From Nonomuraea deserti (GTDB lineage Bacteria > Actinomycetota > Actinomycetes > Streptosporangiales > Streptosporangiaceae), in NCBI RefSeq assembly GCF_004348685.1, contig NZ_SMKO01000102.1:1-32339 (forward strand): a stretch of DNA of 32,339 nucleotides, in the 5' to 3' direction. Each line of letters begins with the position of its first letter. Position 1 is the stretch's first letter. Positions 1-6,160 of the stretch are shown one piece after another. Both the position numbers and the translations under genes were made by a program. The notes under the pieces are model-generated. The model was not told where the DNA came from, made no database searches, and saw nothing but the letters and a program-made list of their open reading frames with translations.

Positions 1-407
1 ACCCGCCCCCCCGTCTCCGCCAGGAGGCCGGCCAGCGGGGCGAAGTTGCCGCCATGGCTCGGCAGGACCAGCACGGTCTCGAACCCGTGGGCGGCGAGGC
101 TCTCGGAGTAACGCAGGATCACCGCCTTGAACGTCGCCTCGTCGAGGGTGACGGTGCCGGGGAAGGCCATGTGGTGGGTGGACACCCCGAACGGGACGGT
201 GGGGGCGAGGACGACGCCGGGCAGCCGTGCGGCGACCCTGGCCGCGAGGGCGTCCCCGAGCATGGTGTCGGTCACCAGCGGCAGGTGGGGGCCGTGCTGC
301 TCGGTGGAGCCCGCCGCGAACAGCACGGTCCGCGCGCCCGCGGCCATCCGCTCCTCGACCTGCGGCCAGGTCATCTCGGCCAGGCGCGGGGCCGGTGTGA
401 CGCTCAC
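1..407 (-). CDS. Creatininase-family amidohydrolase, C-terminus beyond the window
   Basis: The visible 135 residues are the N-terminal part of a creatininase-family protein, a metal-dependent hydrolase of cyclic or linear amides (creatinine amidohydrolase; MftE is a peptidase member). Family metal-site motifs are present: E36-Q-H38-G-P-H41, followed by D47 in LPLVTD, then FPGT at 83-86 and HGGN at 118-121. The GTG start at 405-407 overlaps the TGA of the upstream hydrolase (GTGA overlap) and has AGGAG at 414-418, six bases away, so the genes are translationally coupled. It is the last visible gene of the GntR/dipeptidase/beta-lactamase-fold operon. No signal peptide is present, so it should be cytoplasmic. 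The substrate cannot be told from the sequence; the neighbours suggest an amide, lactam or short peptide. Confidence 0.85.
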   Translation of the reverse strand, partial: MSVTPAPRLAEMTWPQVEERMAAGARTVLFAAGSTEQHGPHLPLVTDTMLGDALAARVAARLPGVVLAPTVPFGVSTHHMAFPGTVTLDEATFKAVILRYSESLAAHGFETVLVLPSHGGNFAPLAGLLAETGGR

Positions 408-1303
408 CGGGTGCTCCTGAGGTGGTCGACGAGCAGCCGCGCCACCGCTCCGATCGCGGCGTCGGCCCGGCCGTCGCGCAGGTCGAACTCGTGCTGGCGC
501 AGGAAGATCGCGACCGCGTACTCCTCGCCGTCGCCGAAGTCGACGACGCCCACCTCGTTGCGGACGCCGCCGTAGAAGGTGCCGGTCTTGCCGGCGATCT
601 TCGGGCCGTCACGGTAGGCGGTGGAGAGCCGGTGCGGGGCGTACTGCTGGAGCATGACGCGCCGCACCTCCTCGCAGGCCTCGGGCGGCCCGGCCTCGTC
701 CCGCCAGATGAGGCTCAGCAGGGTGGTCATGTCGCGCGCGGTGGTGGTGTTGCCGGTGGTCCCGGCCAGCGCGGGGCTGGCGGCGACCGCGGCCCCGAGC
801 GCGTCGCGGTCCTCGTTCAGCGGGTCGCCGTCGAGGTCGTCGATGATCTCCGCGATCAGCCCGGCACAGTCGAGGCGTACGGTGGTGTCGCGGATTCCCA
901 GGGCGTCGAGCCGGGCGGCGATACGGGCGGTGCCGACGATCTCCTGCAGCACGTCGGTCGCGGTGTTGTCGCTGACCTGCATCATCAGCAGGGCCAGGTC
1001 GCGGACCGACAGCTCGACCTCGTCGAGCATCGAGGAGATGCCGCTGGGGCCGGGGCTGCGGACGTCGCCGGGCACCCGGACCCGCCGGGTGAGCGACAGC
1101 TCACCGGCCACGGCCTGGCAGGCGACCTCCAGCAGGACCGCGACCTTGTACGTGGACGCGGCGACCTGGACCGCGTCGGCGTCGAGGGCGAGCTCGGCGC
1201 CGCCGCCGACGTGGCGGGCGTGGAAGGTGCCGGTCGCGCCCGCGGCGGCCAGGGCCTCGCGTGCCTGCTCGATGGTGGCCAGGGCACCGGCGGTGATGGT
1301 CAT
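404..1303 (-). CDS. Class A beta-lactamase-fold serine hydrolase, apparently cytoplasmic
   Basis: This 299-residue protein has the serine beta-lactamase/DD-peptidase signature in the right order and spacing: S50-T-Y-K53 (nucleophile and general base), S111-D-N113, and K239-T-G241. It also has the TTARDM segment near 187-192 that is typical of class A enzymes. A clear omega-loop ExxLN motif is not evident; the nearest stretch is PLNED at 161-165. There is no signal peptide or lipobox, unlike resistance beta-lactamases that act in the periplasm or outside the cell. The ATG at 1301-1303 is chosen because GGGAG lies six bases upstream (1310-1314); it overlaps the TGA of the dipeptidase gene (ATGA). 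It probably hydrolyses an intracellular amide, lactam or ester; drug resistance is less likely. The fold is clear and the function is inferred. Confidence 0.85.
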   Translation of the reverse strand: MTITAGALATIEQAREALAAAGATGTFHARHVGGGAELALDADAVQVAASTYKVAVLLEVACQAVAGELSLTRRVRVPGDVRSPGPSGISSMLDEVELSVRDLALLMMQVSDNTATDVLQEIVGTARIAARLDALGIRDTTVRLDCAGLIAEIIDDLDGDPLNEDRDALGAAVAASPALAGTTGNTTTARDMTTLLSLIWRDEAGPPEACEEVRRVMLQQYAPHRLSTAYRDGPKIAGKTGTFYGGVRNEVGVVDFGDGEEYAVAIFLRQHEFDLRDGRADAAIGAVARLLVDHLRSTR

Positions 1304-2322
1304 GTCGTGCTCCCTGTCTCGTGCCATACCTGCTCGAAGACGCGCAGCCAGTTGCCGCCGAGGACGGCACGGGTCTCGTCCTCGGTGTAGCCGCGCTCGA
1401 GCAGCCGCTGTGTCAGGTTGGGCAGGCCCGACGCGTCGTCGAGACCGGATGGGAAGTGCCACGGCGGCGGCGGATAGGTGGCCGCCGACCAGATGCCGTC
1501 GCGTACGTACTGCTCGTAGAGCTCCATCGGCGGGTTGCGGATCGTGTAGTCGAGCCCGATGCCGACGTGCGCGACTCCGACCAGGTCGGCGACGTAGGTG
1601 ATGGCGTCGACGAAGCGGTCGAGCGTCGGCGGCGACTCCTCCGACAGGAACCCGGGGAAGCCGTTGATCCCGACCAGCCCGCCGGTCGCGGCCAGGTCTC
1701 TGATCAGGGCGTCGGAGATGTTGCGGGAGCTGGGATGCAGCCCGGCGGGGTTGGAGTGGGAGGCGACGACCGGCGCGGTGGACAGGGCGACGGCCTCGTG
1801 GCTGGTGCGCGCGCCGGTGTGCGAGACGTCGATGACGATGCCCAGCCGGTTGAGCTCGGCGACGACGGTGCGGCCGAGCGAGCTGAGTCCGGCGTCGGAC
1901 GGCTCCTCGCAGCCGTCGCCGACGGGGCTGCGCTGGTTGTAGGCGAGCTGCACGACCCGCACGCCGAGCCGCCAGAACAGCTCGACGAGGTCGGCTTCGT
2001 ACTCGAGCGCGTGGGTGCCCTGGAAGTGCAGGACCACGGCGAGCTTCCCGTCGGTCTTCGCCTGGCGGATCTGCTCGGCCGAGGTCGCCAGCACCAGCCG
2101 GTCCGGCCGTTCGCGCAGGTAGCGGAAGGCCTCGGCGAGCAGGGAGACCGCGCGGCGGCAGTCCTCGAACGCCACGAAGCTGACCACGCAGCAGGTGACG
2201 CCGCCGTCGATCCAGGTCTGCAGCCGTTCCCTCCAGTGGAAGCCGGGACAGGTGCCGTCCACGACGATCGACGAGTCGTGGAGGGCGCGTGCGGACCGGG
2301 TGACGGACGTGATCGTCGACAC
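1300..2322 (-). CDS. Peptidase M19 (renal dipeptidase-like) family protein with altered metal site
   Basis: The 340-residue protein is an M19-family amidohydrolase. The second half of the binuclear site is kept: H168 in DVSH, H189 in ASHSN and D258 in GIGLDY. The N-terminal HxD motif of classical members (DGHND) reads D22-G-T-C-P, and the bridging glutamate position reads FQGT (Q101). It may therefore bind one metal or use other ligands. From memory, a divergent M19 subgroup shares this FQG pattern. The GTG at 2320-2322 is chosen because AAGGGAG (2329-2335) lies six bases upstream; the stop of the regulator gene overlaps that Shine-Dalgarno. There is no signal peptide. Likely substrates are dipeptides or cyclic amides handled with the two downstream hydrolases. 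The classical dipeptidase reaction should not be assumed. Confidence 0.85.
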   Translation of the reverse strand: MSTITSVTRSARALHDSSIVVDGTCPGFHWRERLQTWIDGGVTCCVVSFVAFEDCRRAVSLLAEAFRYLRERPDRLVLATSAEQIRQAKTDGKLAVVLHFQGTHALEYEADLVELFWRLGVRVVQLAYNQRSPVGDGCEEPSDAGLSSLGRTVVAELNRLGIVIDVSHTGARTSHEAVALSTAPVVASHSNPAGLHPSSRNISDALIRDLAATGGLVGINGFPGFLSEESPPTLDRFVDAITYVADLVGVAHVGIGLDYTIRNPPMELYEQYVRDGIWSAATYPPPPWHFPSGLDDASGLPNLTQRLLERGYTEDETRAVLGGNWLRVFEQVWHETGSTT

Positions 2323-2333
2323 GGAGATCTCCC

Positions 2334-3032
2334 TTACCTGACGTCGGGCGCGGTCCGCCCGTCGTCCTCTGGCCGTCCCGCCCACAGGCCGCGGGCGTGG
2401 TTCACGTGCGTGGTCATCAGTGCCTCGGCGCCCGGCCTGTCGCCCGCGGCGATCAGGTCGAGCAGGCGTACGTGCTCGCGGGCGGACTCCACGAGCGGCG
2501 TGCCTCCCCGCAACTTCGGCAGCGCCGACAGCCGGGTCTGGTTGCGCAGCACCCGGACGAGCTCGACGTAGCGCGGGTTGCCGAGGAGCGCGGTCAGCGA
2601 CAGGTGGAACTCGCTGTCCAGCACGACGAACGCCACCATGTCGCCATTCGCGGCGTGCTCGACGAGCTCTTCGGCCATCGGCCGCAGCTTCTCCAGCTCG
2701 GGCACCGGCCGCAGGTCCGCCAGCCTGCCCATCGCGGGCACCTCGAGGGTCAGCCGGATCTCGACGATGTCGTCGAGATCCTTGCCGGTCGCCACGCGCA
2801 CGCGGAAGCCGCGGTTCTGCACCATCTCGACGAGCTCTTCCTTGGCCAGTTCGAGCACGGCCTCGCGGACGGGCGTCGCGGAGACGCCCAGCTGCGCCGC
2901 GATGGTGGACATCGAGTAGATCACGCCGGGGGTGAGCGATCCGGCGATGATCTGGCCCCTCAGCTGCGCCGCGGCCTCGTCGCGCAGGTTGCGGCGGGGC
3001 AGCGACTCGAACAGGGGCTCTGACCTCGTCAT
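2334..3032 (-). CDS. GntR-family regulator, FadR/FCD subfamily
   Basis: This 232-residue protein has an N-terminal winged helix-turn-helix (about 10-80, including the STIAAQLGVSATPVREAVLEL recognition region) and a C-terminal all-helical FCD effector domain (about 85-220). Candidate metal or effector ligands of the FCD domain are D139, H143, H187 and H209. The ATG at 3030-3032 is preferred over the one 18 bases upstream because AAGGAG (3039-3044) lies six bases before it. The gene heads the hydrolase operon, and its TAA sits in the Shine-Dalgarno of the dipeptidase gene. Palindromes in its own promoter suggest autoregulation. The effector is probably a small acid or peptide-derived metabolite, but the sequence does not show which. 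Confidence 0.9.
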   Translation of the reverse strand: MTRSEPLFESLPRRNLRDEAAAQLRGQIIAGSLTPGVIYSMSTIAAQLGVSATPVREAVLELAKEELVEMVQNRGFRVRVATGKDLDDIVEIRLTLEVPAMGRLADLRPVPELEKLRPMAEELVEHAANGDMVAFVVLDSEFHLSLTALLGNPRYVELVRVLRNQTRLSALPKLRGGTPLVESAREHVRLLDLIAAGDRPGAEALMTTHVNHARGLWAGRPEDDGRTAPDVR

Positions 3033-3080
3033 ATGGCGCTCCTTCTGCATCCGGCCCTCGGTTCCCCCTGACAGGTCGTA

Positions 3081-3108
3081 TGTAAGGTATTACCGATTGA
3101 GCCTTACA
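3081..3108. promoter_or_regulatory. Candidate GntR operator: nested palindromes
   Basis: TGTAAGG (3081-3087) and CCTTACA (3102-3108) are perfect inverted arms 14 bases apart. Inside lies GGTATTACC (3086-3094), a GGT-N3-ACC palindrome of the type bound by FadR-subfamily GntR proteins. The element overlaps the promoter of the adjacent gntR gene. Binding by that protein is inferred. Confidence 0.5.
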
Positions 3109-3113
3109 GGCAA
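3084..3113 (-). promoter_or_regulatory. Candidate promoter of the GntR operon
   Basis: On the minus strand TTGCCT (3108-3113) is separated by 18 bases from TACCTT (3084-3089). Transcription would start near 3077, giving a leader of about 45 bases before the regulator ATG. The palindromes described separately cover both boxes. Confidence 0.45.
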
Positions 3114-3118
3114 CGGGG

Positions 3119-3280
3119 GTCAAGGAGATCGTCTTCGCCGGCCCCCGGCACCCGTACACCGAGGCTCTGGCCTCGGCGGTCCCCGCCGTCTCGCCGTCTG
3201 ACCGGCCGCGGCGCGTCGTCCCGCAATCGCCCCGCAGCCCGCGCCCACCGGCATCACCCGCCGCCACCTGGAGGCCTGAC
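3119..3280 (+). pseudogene. Remnant of an oligopeptide/dipeptide ABC transporter ATPase (OppD/DppD type), C-terminal part only
   Basis: Read from 3119 the plus strand encodes KEIVFAGPRHPYTEALASA followed by VPAVSP. This matches the hallmark tail of OppD/DppD/OppF ATPases, where a (D/E)EIFxxPxHPYTxxLLxAVP segment follows the nucleotide-binding domain. Nothing upstream is recognisable: the frame meets TGA at 3098-3100, and the Walker A, signature and Walker B regions are absent. Downstream the frame drifts into proline-arginine-rich sequence that lacks the usual GCxFHxRC motif. I read this as the relic of a deleted peptide importer that was once divergent from the GntR operon. A chance match is possible, but the HPYTEAL...AVP core is distinctive. 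Confidence 0.6.
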
Positions 3281-3343
3281 CCGCGCCGCGCTCCTCGGTA
3301 CAGGTTCACAGGTCCGATTCACCTGGGGTTCACTGCGCCGCCC

Positions 3344-3349
3344 TAGCTT
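3344..3349 (+). promoter_or_regulatory. Candidate -10 box of the sulfotransferase gene, leaderless
   Basis: TAGCTT at 3344-3349 ends eight bases before the ATG at 3358, so transcription would start at or next to the start codon. No Shine-Dalgarno is visible. TTCAC occurs three times upstream (3305-3309, 3318-3322, 3329-3333) and could be a -35 region or activator sites. The best -35 (TTCACC, 3318-3323) is 20 bases away, which is long. Confidence 0.35.
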
Positions 3350-3357
3350 GTAGCCCC

Positions 3358-4248
3358 ATGAACTGGAGGTACCGTGCCAACGCCACGCTCGAAGGCCTGA
3401 CCGGATACACGTTGACGCGCCGCCTGCGCAAGGAGGCGCCGAAACCGGCGCCCAAGCCGCCGCCGCCGGAACTGCGGCGGCTGCCGGGCGACGAGGTGCG
3501 GCCGCCCGTCGACGGCGTCCACGACCGCTTGCTGCGCGAGCCGGTCTTCCTGCTGTCGTCCGTACGGTCGGGCTCGACGCTGCTGCGCGTCATGCTCGAC
3601 AGCCACTCGCGCATCCACTCGCCGATCGAGACGCACTTCAGGCGGGTGACAGTCGGCCTCGGCACCGATCCCGTACGGCAGGCCATGGACCTGCTCGGCC
3701 ACACCCACAGCGACATCGAGCACATCGTCTGGGACCGGCTGCTGCACCGGGAGCTGAGCCGCAGCGGCAAGCCGATCCTGGCGGAGAAGACGCCGAGCAA
3801 CGTGTTCGCCTGGCGGCGGATCTCGACCTGCTGGCCGGACGCGCGTTTCGTCTTCCTGCTGCGCCACCCCATGTCGATCGTGCAGTCCTGGCACGAGGCC
3901 GACCCGCCCAAGCGGCCCATGGAGGAGGCCGTGCCGCGCACGCTGAGTTACATGACCTACCTCCAGGAGGCTCGCACGCACCTGAAAGGGCTGACGCTGC
4001 GCTACGAGGACCTGGTCGCCGACCCCGAGGCCGAGCTGCGCCGGCTCTGCGCGTTCCTGGACGTCGCGTACGAGCCCGCCATGCTCTCCTACGGCGACCA
4101 GGACCACGGCGCCTTCGTCAAGGGCATCGGCGACTGGCGCGACAAGATCCGCGCCGGCACCGTCGTCGCCGCCCGCCCCCTGCCCGAGGCAGGGGAGATC
4201 CCGGATGCGCTCCACCAGATCTGCCGCCAGTGGGGCTATCTCCGGTGA
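3358..4248 (+). CDS. PAPS-dependent sulfotransferase
   Basis: The 296-residue protein carries both cofactor loops of the sulfotransferase fold. The 5-prime phosphosulfate loop is SSVRSGST at 67-74, and the 3-prime phosphate site spans about 163-177 with R169 and S173 in LLRHPMSIVQS. These support transfer of sulfate from PAPS to a hydroxyl of a small molecule or glycan. The N-terminus (1-22) resembles short leader segments of actinomycete sulfotransferases, followed by a Pro/Lys-rich linker (27-37). No signal peptide or membrane anchor is seen, so the enzyme is cytosolic. It lies 81 bases upstream of a sulfatase gene on the same strand, which suggests linked metabolism of a sulfated compound. 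The acceptor cannot be predicted. A leaderless start at ATG 3358 is likely. Confidence 0.88.
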   Translation: MNWRYRANATLEGLTGYTLTRRLRKEAPKPAPKPPPPELRRLPGDEVRPPVDGVHDRLLREPVFLLSSVRSGSTLLRVMLDSHSRIHSPIETHFRRVTVGLGTDPVRQAMDLLGHTHSDIEHIVWDRLLHRELSRSGKPILAEKTPSNVFAWRRISTCWPDARFVFLLRHPMSIVQSWHEADPPKRPMEEAVPRTLSYMTYLQEARTHLKGLTLRYEDLVADPEAELRRLCAFLDVAYEPAMLSYGDQDHGAFVKGIGDWRDKIRAGTVVAARPLPEAGEIPDALHQICRQWGYLR

Positions 4249-4264
4249 GTGACTTTTCTCACCG
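4243..4264 (+). other. Short hairpin at the sulfotransferase stop codon
   Basis: CGGTGAG (4243-4249) pairs with CTCACCG (4258-4264) around an eight-base loop, with the TGA inside the left arm. There is no clear U-tract, so it may be an attenuator or an mRNA-stabilising hairpin between the sulfotransferase and sulfatase genes. A second pair, CGGGGA (4295-4300) with TCCCCG (4313-4318), sits just before the sulfatase start. Confidence 0.35.
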
Positions 4265-4329
4265 CTGTGGATGCCATGCTGTGACAGAGTTCGCCGGGGA
4301 TTTGCCCGCCGTTCCCCGCAACCTCCGAT

Positions 4330-6006
4330 ATGTTGCCCTTCGTGATCAACGGGCTCTCCCGCCGCACCTTATTCGCCGGAACTCTCGCCGGCCTCGCCGC
4401 GCCCTCAGCGGCCTCCCTAGCGGCCCCCTCAGCGGCAGACGCCGCCGCCGTCCGCGGCCGCCTTCCCTCGCGGCCGAACATCCTGCTCGTCCTGGCCGAC
4501 GACCTCGGATGGGGTGAGATCGGCAGCCAAGGACAGCGCAAGATCCACACGCCGAACCTGGACCGGATGGCCGCCGAGGGAGTGCGGTTCGCGACGGCGT
4601 ACGCGGGGGCGCCGCTGTGCGCGCCGTCACGCTGCGCGTTGCTCACCGGGCTGCACGCCGGTCACGGCACCGTACGCGACAACCCCGAGGGCGGGCCGCA
4701 ACTCTCGCTGACCGACGCCGACCTCACCTTCGCCGAGCTGCTGCGGCTGTCCGGCTACCGGACGGCCTGCATCGGCAAGTGGGGCTTCGGCCCGGAGCAG
4801 CCCCACCAGGCCTCCCATCCGAACGTGCGCGGTTTCGACGAGTTCTTCGGCTACATCACCCACCGCCACGCCCACCACTACTTCCCGTCGTACCTGTGGC
4901 ACAACGACACGAAGGTGCCCATCCCCGGCAAGTCGTACGCGCCGCACCTGTTCCGCGAGAAGGCGACCAAGTTCATCGCCAAGGGCGACGACGACCCGTT
5001 CCTGCTCTACTACTCCAGCAACCTGCCGCACGCGCCCAGCGCCGTCCCCGGCGACGCGGGCGTCTACGACAAGGAGCCGTGGAGCGATCCGAACCGCCGC
5101 CACGCCGCACAGGTGACCCGGCTCGACACCGACGTCGCCGCCCTGCTGCGGGCGCTGCGGGACGCGGGCGTCGCCGAGCGCACGCTGGTGCTGTTCACCA
5201 GCGACAACGGCCCCCACCGGGAGAAGGGCGTGACGCCCCGGCTGTTCAACTCCAACGGCCCGTACCGCGCCGACAAGCGCGACGTGTACGAGGGCGGCAT
5301 CCGCGTGCCCCTGATCGCCTGGTCACCCGAGTTACGCCACCGCGTCGAGCGGCAGCCGGTCGCCTTCTGGGACGTGCTGCCGACGCTGGCGGACCTGGCG
5401 GAGGTGCCGGTGCCCGCCCACCTCGACGGGCGGTCGTTCCGCGGCCTGCTCACCGGCGCGGACGCGCCCGAGCACGACCACCTGGTGTGGAACCGGCCGC
5501 GCAAGGCCCAGGCCATCCGGCGCGGCCGGTGGAAGGTCGTCCGGTTCGCCCCGAACATCGCCGGGGCCGGGCCCGAGGGCCGGGTCGAGCTCTACGACCT
5601 GTCCGCCGACCCGGGCGAGAAGCTCGACGTGGCGGCGGACCGTCCCGAGCTGACCGCCGAGCTGCTGGCCACCCTCGACGCGTCCATCGGGCCCGACCCG
5701 CGCATCCCGTACGGGCTGCGCACGGAGCTCACGGACGACCAGGTCATCGTGACCCTGCACAACGGGTCGTCCCGTCCGTGGCGCGGGGTCGAGCTGGGAC
5801 TCGACGGGCCGCGCAAGCGGCGGGCGCACCGGGTGCCGCGGCTGGAGCCCGGTACGGCGATCACGGTCGGCTTCCCGCTCCCCGCCACGAAGCGCGGCCG
5901 CGTCGTCGCGCGCGCCACCTTCACCGCGGGCGGCAGGCGGCAGGTCTTCCGCGCGCGGCACATCAAGCGCACGGACGGGGCGCCCACGCTCGAACCCGTC
6001 ACCTGA
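4330..6006 (+). CDS. Secreted (Tat) type I sulfatase
   Basis: This 558-residue protein begins with a Tat signal (L9-SRRTLF-A16, then an Ala/Leu-rich segment to about residue 40) and continues as an alkaline-phosphatase-superfamily sulfatase. Visible active-site parts are D57-D58 in LADDLGWG, the formylglycine motif C97-A-P-S-R101, and downstream GKWGFG and SDNGP segments. C97 must be converted to formylglycine by a sulfatase-modifying enzyme, which is not in this window. After the catalytic domain, about 100 C-terminal residues (from about 455) look like a beta-sandwich domain. No Shine-Dalgarno precedes ATG 4330; GTG 4342 in the same frame is an alternative that also keeps the twin arginines. 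It removes sulfate from an extracellular ester or glycan. The gene ends at a bidirectional terminator. Confidence 0.9.
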   Translation: MLPFVINGLSRRTLFAGTLAGLAAPSAASLAAPSAADAAAVRGRLPSRPNILLVLADDLGWGEIGSQGQRKIHTPNLDRMAAEGVRFATAYAGAPLCAPSRCALLTGLHAGHGTVRDNPEGGPQLSLTDADLTFAELLRLSGYRTACIGKWGFGPEQPHQASHPNVRGFDEFFGYITHRHAHHYFPSYLWHNDTKVPIPGKSYAPHLFREKATKFIAKGDDDPFLLYYSSNLPHAPSAVPGDAGVYDKEPWSDPNRRHAAQVTRLDTDVAALLRALRDAGVAERTLVLFTSDNGPHREKGVTPRLFNSNGPYRADKRDVYEGGIRVPLIAWSPELRHRVERQPVAFWDVLPTLADLAEVPVPAHLDGRSFRGLLTGADAPEHDHLVWNRPRKAQAIRRGRWKVVRFAPNIAGAGPEGRVELYDLSADPGEKLDVAADRPELTAELLATLDASIGPDPRIPYGLRTELTDDQVIVTLHNGSSRPWRGVELGLDGPRKRRAHRVPRLEPGTAITVGFPLPATKRGRVVARATFTAGGRRQVFRARHIKRTDGAPTLEPVT

Positions 6007-6110
6007 GCGCGTCGCCGGTCACCCCGGCAGGCGCGCCCCGGCGACCGGGCCTGAGAGGGGCGACAGGCGACGTGAGCCCCGGCGAGGTCCGAGGCACGCC
6101 CCGGCGCGAC

Positions 6111-6140
6111 AGGGGGAGGGCGGTGCACCGCCCTCCCCCT
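6111..6140. terminator. Bidirectional terminator, perfect 30-bp palindrome
   Basis: Two exactly complementary 15-base arms (6111-6125 and 6126-6140; left arm AGGGGGAGGGCGGTG) meet without a spacer between the convergent sulfatase and protease genes. Actinobacterial terminators often lack a U-tract, so it can serve both strands. Confidence 0.8.
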
Positions 6141-6160
6141 GATCCCGGCGCGCGGGACGC

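Noticed and set aside
404..1303. Annotation as an antibiotic-resistance beta-lactamase
   Set aside because: There is no export signal and it is translationally coupled to cytosolic amidohydrolases.
1300..3309. A 669-codon frame that would join the GntR region and the dipeptidase into one protein
   Set aside because: The upstream half is out-of-frame GntR sequence. GTG 2322 with AAGGGAG gives a normal M19 length.
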